Source of the DNA: Kiritimatiellia bacterium
GTDB lineage: Bacteria > Verrucomicrobiota > Kiritimatiellia > RFP12 > UBA1067
DNA length: 10,107 nucleotides
Direction: 5' to 3'
Assembly (NCBI GenBank): GCA_017430155.1
Contig: JAFRNO010000665.1
Span: 1-10,107 of the forward strand
This document shows, piece after piece, positions 7,001-10,107 of the stretch. The stretch's first letter is position 1, and each line of letters opens with the position of its first letter. The notes beneath the pieces were generated by a model. It had not been told where the DNA came from. It saw nothing but the letters and a program-made list of their open reading frames with translations, and ran no database searches. Position numbers and translations under genes: made by a program.

Positions 7001-8847
7001 CGCTCACGCCGGACGGCATCCCGCAGGCGCCCGCCGCCAAGGGCGTCCGCGAGACGGAAGGCACGATACAGACGGCCTACCGGGCCTTCCTTGCGGCCTA
7101 CGTGAAGCTCAGGCAGGCCAGCACCACCTACAACAAGGCGGTAGGCAACCTCAAGATCAAGAGCGACATCGCCAAGACGCAGCATTCGCACGCGCATAAC
7201 GAGTATGCGTTCAACGAGACGATGAATGCGGTCACGATCTTCAAGGCCGGCGTGGACCTCACGACGGGACGGATTGCCGAAGCCATGGATCTGACCAAGG
7301 ATCTTATCACGGATGCCGAGGATTTCACTGTGAAGGCCGTTCCGAAAATCGTAGGACTGGGCATGACTGTCAACACCGACCCGTCGGCGATAGTGGGCGG
7401 CGTCGCGGGCCTCGCGGCCAAGTCCGGCAAGGCCGGCGCGATGACGGCGGGCTACGCGGCGAAGTCTACTGCCGCCGCCGTGGACTTCTGGAAGACCACG
7501 CTCGAGACGGTGTTCAAGGGGATCACGGACAAGTACGACTTCTACGACGCGCAGGTCGAGAGCTGGGAGCGGCTGAAGTCGGCGACAGGGGACGTGTTTG
7601 ACGCGGCCAAGGATCTTCAGGAGGCGTATGGCGACCTTGCCGCCGCAGAGCAGGCATACCGCGCGGAGATCGCGAATGGGCAGACGCTCCTTGCCGAGCG
7701 GGAGATGACGCGCAAGGCCTGGGCAAATGCCGGCACGTCCATCAGGTACGCCGACATGTACGACCGCATCCAGCGCAACAACGCGCTCACGAAGTACACG
7801 ACTGCGTTCGACACCGCACAACGCTACGTGTACATGCTCGCGAAGGTATACGACTACGAGACGGGGCTGCTCTCGTCCAATCCGCTCGCCGGCGATTCGT
7901 TCATGCGCGACGTGATCGCCGCACGCGCCCTCGGCGAGGCGGGCGTGACGACGGAGCAGAACTCGACGCTCTGGGACGTCGTCACCCGCATGAGCGCGAA
8001 CTGGGACGTCCTCAAGGGCAGGCTCGGGATCAACAACCCGGAGACGACCACCAAGTGGTTCTCGCTCAGGTACTCCTACTTCAGGATCAGGCCGGAAGCC
8101 GACGGCGACGCCGCGTGGCGCGACGCGCTCCAGGCCTGCTGGCGCGACGACCTCTGGTCCGACTCCGAAATCGCCCGCTACTGCCAGCCCCCGCAGAACG
8201 ACGAGCTGCCTCTCTCCGCCGAGCCTGGTCTCGTCATCTCGTTCCCGACGACGATCAACCTTGCGGAGAACTTCTTCGGGAAGCCGCTCCTCGGCGGGGA
8301 GACGACGTACAGCTCCAGCGACTACGCGGTGAAGCTCTACGGCGCCGGCATCCGCTTCATGGGCTACGACAAGCTCGCGATCACGACCGCGGACGGCCTC
8401 GCGTCTGAGCCCAACGTGTATCTCGTTCCGGTCGGGAACGACTACATGCGCTCGCCTTCCGGGACGACGCGCGCCACGCTCGCATTCAAGGTGCTGGACC
8501 AGGTGATGCCGGTTCCGTATGACAATTCCGCGCTGAGCGGATACCTCGGCGACCAAGACTGGATCGCGACGCTCACCTCCGGCGACGGGGCGGCGACGAT
8601 CCGCCGCCACTCGACCATGGCCGTGCTGGGAGGCGACGAGGTGACGTCCAAGCGCCTCATCGGGCGTAGCGTGTGGAACGACCGCTGGCTGCTCGTGATC
8701 CCCGCGAGCTCGCTTTCAAGCGACCGCGTGAACGCGCTCAAGACGTTCATCCACGGGCTCGACACCGACAAGGACGGCCAGATCGACATCCCCGGCGTCT
8801 CCGACATCGAAATCGGCATCAAGGCCTACTCGAGGAGCGGCAACTGA
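1093..8847 (+). CDS. Giant secreted LamG-domain protein with helical C-terminal half (2584 aa)
   Basis: One uninterrupted frame, starting at ATG 1093 with AAAGGAG eight bases upstream. The signal peptide is MKRKLVPAIAAAAAVALTAAA, with likely cleavage before Asp22. Residues 22-1430 look beta-rich. They include a module seen around 330-420, 511-610 and 1007-1090; the block EVWWS (567) to IVIASQRGSDG (605); a LamG/concanavalin-A-like domain at about 645-810 (GLTFGFWVNPS ... VSVWSSPLTAEQIAELWE); GFNPNDEHAF (893); and LPPSISDRFY (1170). From about 1434 the protein is mainly helical, with THPYYNRLIWNF (1594), YPQGHGDAYGHY (1638), a long helix at about 1840-1890, then DIGPGGTY (1900) and LYHYMYVDL (1916). 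Residues 1990-2270 are long helices around a hydrophobic Gly/Ala segment (2080-2125). The end (2379-2584) is a beta domain with LIGRSVWNDRWLLVIP (2522) and a DTDKDGQID loop (2557). From memory these blocks recur in an unnamed family of giant environmental proteins. A surface adhesin or a pore-forming, toxin-like role are both possible; neither is shown. No C-terminal anchor or sorting signal is seen. Confidence 0.9.
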   Translation: MKRKLVPAIAAAAAVALTAAADSMWEIVPPVPFPVDTAGSAWQTQNLESLYQTGGGFSSVGREDGQPAATEPTQGSTAFRLESASWGFGISEMQADFNLGEYCTDFPDGEIDWDATETAITNSAAYKDGFVFFVDSATEDSKRVLFTRGGDVVVPWKLVGGEDSTRTYTVGQTTTARPYRIFWTELPFNGPKIDLTAHQHVRLLGDPSIVQPVYESTLTSGQTGVSNIVRGVVYDATAKALRCYCRVIDEETRQYDGPEGQFVLAYFDSGSKDNLVATIVVEACSPDVTVIPANVGDELRPAGGGYDIDGLESQIAQGDMEVTGDKAAPYLYRHKGKTNWSPKDGAVFAISPTDATTTKTGESAPWRADIYWMAPDPLDTLWPFEEDWYEISWPSNAPAFIVSGDAGNPGLPIIAPTNYTTAVCDYQSPANIATAGNNGCVSATEPGMFTLKITADDNIWFQPVKAVLCTDPAYSLTNAAQWTVGSEITLLGGAAARNTEAAAMMAEGTLPGYIYAPRSDSSHNWNPRLYHEPKQDSASDVSDANSDPYESLYSAIYPVNVAPTPIEVWWSCAVWQEGMEGVVKMPCVVQRYAPEWPRLKDVQNIVIASQRGSDGLIAGSSASALYLNAESDHARTTEYEGVGAGRTGGLTFGFWVNPSPGGAGYPEATDGLLVTLCKDDEPGAVAFRLGFAGGAASVKLSTTANSGGSWTDLVSVSVPTDDWTFVSLAMKPTMGVSREASFVVGAQEAWSGTLSVPVVAEAESFDFCIGAWSPLAGGNIRPSATGVAIDSVSVWSSPLTAEQIAELWEKVDGSATADIALQRRYSFDEETDLVAIPGMSTRFAFDSVGYRRLLSNGPLKMSPGAPKLYSGLVSAEGSVAPEIYYENDDAKMGFNPNDEHAFLAEGPSGWIVHALRCDLASDNGSQPFVLVQYEKEGKGAMRVYGVVLTNSVYSTLGSERTAGLMFTPPHPLETLDYANNAKNYACTVSAAPTNSFGEVTTDSEVVYYDRHSRMWGRRDGEANAHYYYAVQNGFWFPDTNPQPAAGTLVPWLARVVTNTADVITSAPMPWRWSVVWPDDATVPTMRVAQTLTKASSGLPEVWSASSMAVAFPAPDGDKVSREGVVHLIDPTVAQERPLKVESSFPNEYGFTLGPSGTTQLKGSKYYFTGLPPSISDRFYVDAANQKMVLEGKLVEKSSGGSYLQLNVLTPEERAALRGICKGPEAARTVWTAAVNALAVAEVQPNKTARKEIATPSAGKVVNVVTTYSPVDHYALVASGEGTGYVTLIENDSPDTTMVDEGATVSMHVIKVVPELYAGGLTVITDPMNKLSEQLTIAYTSPFGAAADDFEFEWRRIETQTDGSVPTNYPDWRVYGGSAANPGKVSILLGAEGADLKDLQNMYYAMRYRAKAGATAHDVTGDTWSDWCGPTLAEGWVQRVLNSVTPFAQRCMDFSTYTADLSYSMLEQIGAPYQGDVALNNDNLNNVGLLELYRTILNKAENMSLKLGAKTDIGVNKQLLLAASRIAELYGILGDEAYADAKNPTIGQMFAGSVYDADSLSSSVFCFQNQLPTLIDEELALLRGRTSAVAPNMKTHPYYNRLIWNFTKGITEGEIAYVNNYMIRGSDGEITQEQAAKQYPQGHGDAYGHYLSMVKSFYHLVRNPYFDWYASMTEMLIGDSIVNVDYFDEDKFAAAAGNLARTALDTMDLTARKAWKDAEGVVGAGYFDADAEQAFGYGEWATRAGYGALCNWAVVNSLLPTNGTPVNAVFEDKGVKRIDRSTARSLCYLPSVVRDIQTKLDALDAGMNPLGFSDNAIPFDMEPTEINGDTATAIPHFEQMLARTEKALENAQTVLTFAQEFGSRLAQISLEETEAVGDHLKTEAEFDKNLIAIYGTPLAGDIGPGGTYAQGYSGPDLYHYMYVDLAPYGLKAVESKLDRQIVTYKVSGDTPSYTAEGLNYETDGTVSIVYTLTPDGIPQAPAAKGVRETEGTIQTAYRAFLAAYVKLRQASTTYNKAVGNLKIKSDIAKTQHSHAHNEYAFNETMNAVTIFKAGVDLTTGRIAEAMDLTKDLITDAEDFTVKAVPKIVGLGMTVNTDPSAIVGGVAGLAAKSGKAGAMTAGYAAKSTAAAVDFWKTTLETVFKGITDKYDFYDAQVESWERLKSATGDVFDAAKDLQEAYGDLAAAEQAYRAEIANGQTLLAEREMTRKAWANAGTSIRYADMYDRIQRNNALTKYTTAFDTAQRYVYMLAKVYDYETGLLSSNPLAGDSFMRDVIAARALGEAGVTTEQNSTLWDVVTRMSANWDVLKGRLGINNPETTTKWFSLRYSYFRIRPEADGDAAWRDALQACWRDDLWSDSEIARYCQPPQNDELPLSAEPGLVISFPTTINLAENFFGKPLLGGETTYSSSDYAVKLYGAGIRFMGYDKLAITTADGLASEPNVYLVPVGNDYMRSPSGTTRATLAFKVLDQVMPVPYDNSALSGYLGDQDWIATLTSGDGAATIRRHSTMAVLGGDEVTSKRLIGRSVWNDRWLLVIPASSLSSDRVNALKTFIHGLDTDKDGQIDIPGVSDIEIGIKAYSRSGN

Positions 8848-8887
8848 CGGCTTTTCGCACCAGTCGCAAAATAAGTGATATTGGGGG

Positions 8888-8916
8888 TTGAATGCGGGCG
8901 AAGGGTCTGATACACT
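8888..8916 (+). promoter_or_regulatory. Sigma-70-type promoter for rpsU
   Basis: TTGAAT (8888-8893) and TACACT (8911-8916) are separated by 17 bp, and the -10 is preceded by TG plus one base (extended -10, TGATACACT). Each hexamer matches its consensus at 4 of 6 positions. Transcription would start near 8923, leaving a leader of about 50 nt before the rpsU ATG. This lets rpsU be expressed independently of the giant gene that ends at 8847. No strong terminator is visible between the two; only a weak, bulged TTTTCGC/GCAAAA hairpin occurs at about 8853-8872. Confidence 0.55.
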
Positions 8917-8926
8917 ATTTGCCACT

Positions 8927-8964
8927 TTTCGGCGCCCCAAGGGCCGGAAGCACCAAGGAGGTGA
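8927..8964 (+). promoter_or_regulatory. Structured rpsU leader: hairpin followed by full Shine-Dalgarno
   Basis: A stem TTTCGGC (8927-8933) / GCCGGAA (8943-8949), with one G-T pair, stands at the predicted 5' end of the rpsU mRNA. Just after it, AAGGAGGTGA (8955-8964) matches the anti-Shine-Dalgarno of 16S rRNA over ten bases, nine bases before the ATG. The CACC at 8951-8954 can pair with the GGTG at 8960-8963, closing AAGGA in a 5-nt loop, so half of the Shine-Dalgarno could be masked. Translational control of bS21 is an inference. Confidence 0.5.
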
Positions 8965-8973
8965 AAAAGGCAA

Positions 8974-9174
8974 ATGGCAATCCAGCTCAAGCTGAAGAAG
9001 AACGAGTCCGTTGAACGCGCGCTCAAGCGCTTGAAGAAGATCCTCGACAAGGAGGGGATCATCAAGACGCTGCGCGACCAGCGCTATTTCGAGAAGCCCT
9101 GCGTGAAGGCGCGCAAGAAATCCGCGCGCGCCCGCATCCGGAACCGCTCGCGTCGTCGTTCAACCGAGATGTAA
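8974..9174 (+). CDS. rpsU: 30S ribosomal protein S21 (bS21)
   Basis: This 66-aa basic protein begins MAIQLKLKKNESVERALKRL, contains the LKKILDKEGIIKTLRDQRYFEKP stretch, and ends in a Lys/Arg-rich tail (RKKSARARIRNRSRRR). This is the normal length and layout of bS21: the ESVE.AL+R.K+ helix, the R...YFEKP motif and a basic RNA-binding C-terminus. bS21 binds the small subunit near the 3' end of 16S rRNA and helps start translation. The start at ATG 8974 is fixed by the perfect AAGGAGGTGA nine bases upstream. The gene has its own predicted promoter and leader and is followed by a strong hairpin terminator, so it is probably a single-gene transcript. Nothing is truncated or unusual in the protein. 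Confidence 0.95.
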   Translation: MAIQLKLKKNESVERALKRLKKILDKEGIIKTLRDQRYFEKPCVKARKKSARARIRNRSRRRSTEM

Positions 9175-9204
9175 GGCTCGGTCTTAGGCATTTTGCCTTA
9201 TTAA

Positions 9205-9245
9205 AAAGGCCCCCGCCCGTCACGGTGCGGAGGCCTTTCACTTTT
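9205..9245. terminator. Bidirectional intrinsic terminator between convergent genes
   Basis: AAAGGCC (9205-9211) pairs with GGCCTTT (9232-9238). After one C-A mismatch, CCGC (9213-9216) pairs with GCGG (9227-9230), and the loop can close further through CCG/CGG. On the top strand the stem runs into TTTCACTTTT, ending rpsU. On the bottom strand it runs into TTTTTAATAA, which suits the leftward phosphoribosyltransferase gene. A smaller hairpin AGGCA-TTT-TGCCT (9186-9198) lies just upstream. Confidence 0.8.
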
Positions 9246-9254
9246 ATGCGGGGA

Positions 9255-9307
9255 GGGTCGCGCTCCTGCGCGTCCCCCAGGCGGGAGCGGTCGCGCTTGT
9301 CGCGACC
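9255..9307. repeat. Pair of related GC hairpins (REP-like)
   Basis: The first hairpin is GGGTCGCGC (9255-9263), loop TCCT, GCGCGTCCC (9268-9276), with one T-T mismatch. The second is a perfect 7-bp stem GGTCGCG (9289-9295), loop CTTGT, CGCGACC (9301-9307). Both left arms share GGTCGCGCT and are preceded by GGGAG, so the second looks like a diverged copy of the first. They sit between the terminator and the end of the leftward gene. No T-tract follows on either strand, so they are not ordinary terminators. Paired hairpins at a convergent gene end are typical of REP/BIME elements. Membership of a genome-wide family is an inference. Confidence 0.55.
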
Positions 9308-9312
9308 ATCGT

Positions 9313-9852
9313 TCATTTCAACAGTTCCGCGAGCACAGGGTCCTTGACCTCCACCTCTTCGGGGGTGAGGCCTTCGATCTCGTGCGGATACACGATCCAC
9401 CGGTCGAGCTTCTTCACGAAAAAGTCGGGCGTGAAGGAGGTGACGTTCTTCTCCGGCTTCCAGTAGACGCACGCGAAGCGCATGTCGCAGCCGATGTCAG
9501 CCATGCGGGCGTGGATCGCGGCGGCCGTGCGCCCGGTGTCGAACACGTCGTCCACCACGAGCACCTTCGTGCCGGGTTTGAGCGAGGCGAACACCTGCGC
9601 GGCGTGTTCGTCGAACGTCACGGTCGTCTCGCTCGTTTCGATGCCGGTGTAGCTGGAGCACTTGACGGGCTTGTGGGGGAGGGAGAGCCCCTTCACCTTG
9701 AGGAACTCGTGCACCGCCACGCCCGGGATCGCGCCCCCACGCCAGAGGGCGATCAAGATGTCCGGACGCCAGGGGCTGTCGTAGATCTGGCGCCCGAGGC
9801 GCCAGATGTCGTGGAGGTAGTCCTTCGGGTCGATGTAGACTTTCGTGTCCAT
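9313..9852 (-). CDS. Purine-type phosphoribosyltransferase (hypoxanthine/xanthine PRT-like)
   Basis: This 179-aa protein is a type I phosphoribosyltransferase. Such enzymes join a base to PRPP to form a nucleotide in the cytoplasm, here probably in purine salvage. The PRPP-binding loop is clear at residues 97-110 (VLVVDDVFDTGRTA, with the paired Asp101-Asp102 and the DTGRT turn). PDILIALWRGGAIPG (30-44) is the usual PPi-loop strand with its Arg-Gly-Gly. The ending DRWIVYPHE (150-158) is typical of the hypoxanthine/xanthine branch (COG2236-like), so purine bases are likelier substrates than orotate or uracil. The exact base cannot be read from the sequence. The start is set at ATG 9852: a TATAAT lies ten bases upstream, so the in-frame TTG at 9891 would fall inside the promoter. 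No Shine-Dalgarno precedes the ATG. The gene converges on rpsU and diverges from ileS. Confidence 0.85.
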   Translation of the reverse strand: MDTKVYIDPKDYLHDIWRLGRQIYDSPWRPDILIALWRGGAIPGVAVHEFLKVKGLSLPHKPVKCSSYTGIETSETTVTFDEHAAQVFASLKPGTKVLVVDDVFDTGRTAAAIHARMADIGCDMRFACVYWKPEKNVTSFTPDFFVKKLDRWIVYPHEIEGLTPEEVEVKDPVLAELLK

Positions 9853-9861
9853 AGCGCGCCC

Positions 9862-9891
9862 ATTATACCCGATTTCACCTTGCCCATGCAA
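9862..9891 (-). promoter_or_regulatory. Promoter of the phosphoribosyltransferase gene, close to its ATG
   Basis: Read on the bottom strand, TTGCAT (9891-9886), an 18-bp spacer and a consensus TATAAT (9867-9862) precede the ATG at 9852 by only nine bases. The -35 is weak (3 of 6). With the usual distance from -10 to start site, transcription begins within about three bases of the ATG, so the mRNA is predicted to be leaderless or nearly so. No Shine-Dalgarno is present, which agrees. Confidence 0.65.
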
Positions 9892-9932
9892 GCGCGATGC
9901 CGCGTTTTTTCGCGGTTGCAGCCATTCCGTGC

Positions 9933-9961
9933 TTCCGTCCGGGCAGAGATTTTGCTATAAT
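9933..9961 (+). promoter_or_regulatory. Extended -10 promoter for ileS
   Basis: TGCTATAAT (9953-9961) is a perfect -10 with the TGn extension. The best -35 candidate at 17 bp is TTCCGT (9933-9938), which is poor, as is common when the -10 is extended. Transcription would start near 9968, giving a leader of roughly 28 nt. That is too short for a T-box riboswitch. The start is followed by seven T residues (9970-9976) framed by CCG and CGG. Confidence 0.7.
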
Positions 9962-9995
9962 CTCACCCGTTTTTTTCGGAAACATGGAGAAACAG

Positions 9996-10107
9996 ATGTT
10001 CAAACCGGTATCCAACAAGGTCCAGTTCCCCCAGATGGAGGAGAGCGTCCTGAAGTATTGGACGGAAGGCGACGTGTTCAAGAAGTCGCTTGAGAGGAAC
10101 AGGGGCA
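9996..10107 (+). CDS. ileS: Isoleucyl-tRNA synthetase, N-terminal fragment (runs off window)
   Basis: The first 37 codons of a long gene are present, beginning MFKPVSNKVQFPQMEESVLK and continuing YWTEGDVFKKSLERNRG. The pattern F..V..K..FP..EE.VL.YW.....F.KSLE.. is the characteristic opening of isoleucyl-tRNA synthetase, especially the type related to eukaryotic enzymes. It charges tRNA-Ile with isoleucine in the cytoplasm. The catalytic HIGH and KMSKS motifs lie outside the window. ATG 9996 is chosen because GGAG (9986-9989) is six bases upstream. The in-frame ATG 9984 would add only MEKQ and has no good Shine-Dalgarno. Valyl- or leucyl-tRNA synthetase is less likely from the KSLE opening. 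Confidence 0.85.
   Translation, partial: MFKPVSNKVQFPQMEESVLKYWTEGDVFKKSLERNRG

Noticed and set aside
6877..8610. 577-codon open frame on the minus strand
   Set aside because: Same cause as the previous one. There is no Shine-Dalgarno and no recognisable motif, and the sense frame carries conserved-looking blocks throughout.
9382..9960. 192-codon plus-strand frame opposite the phosphoribosyltransferase
   Set aside because: It is a shadow of the minus-strand gene, which has a clear PRPP-binding motif.
9962..9995. T-box or other riboswitch before ileS
   Set aside because: The predicted leader is only about 28 nt, too short for a T-box, and no specifier loop or terminator is present.

Overview
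The window is GC-rich and gene-dense. It looks like a chromosomal piece from an uncultured bacterium of the Planctomycetes-Verrucomicrobia-Chlamydiae group, possibly a Kiritimatiellae-like lineage. That placement is inferred from the base composition, the very large secreted LamG protein and the housekeeping gene set. I ran no search, so it is tentative.

The left part (1-8847) is an accessory, surface or secretion module read rightward. It holds the end of one gene, a tract of nine 7-bp tandem units, a 266-aa signal-peptide protein, and, 16 bp later, one uninterrupted 2584-codon gene for a giant secreted protein. The giant protein has a beta-rich N-terminal half containing a LamG-type lectin-like domain and a module that seems to occur three times. 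Its C-terminal half is mostly helical, with a hydrophobic Gly/Ala segment between long helices, and it ends in a beta domain with a calcium-type DxDxDG loop. From memory I recognise several blocks as belonging to a recurrent, unnamed family of giant proteins in environmental bacteria. The short spacing suggests the 266-aa protein and the giant are expressed and exported together. The partial gene at the left edge may be a relative of the 266-aa protein.

The right part (8848-10107) is housekeeping. rpsU (ribosomal protein bS21) has its own promoter, a structured leader and a full-length Shine-Dalgarno sequence. It converges on a leftward purine-type phosphoribosyltransferase gene. Between them lie a hairpin that can terminate transcription in both directions and a pair of related REP-like hairpins. 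A 143-bp divergent promoter region then separates the phosphoribosyltransferase from ileS (isoleucyl-tRNA synthetase), which runs off the right edge. The phosphoribosyltransferase promoter sits so close to its ATG that the mRNA should be leaderless or nearly so.

No tRNA, rRNA, CRISPR array, transposase or phage gene was seen.
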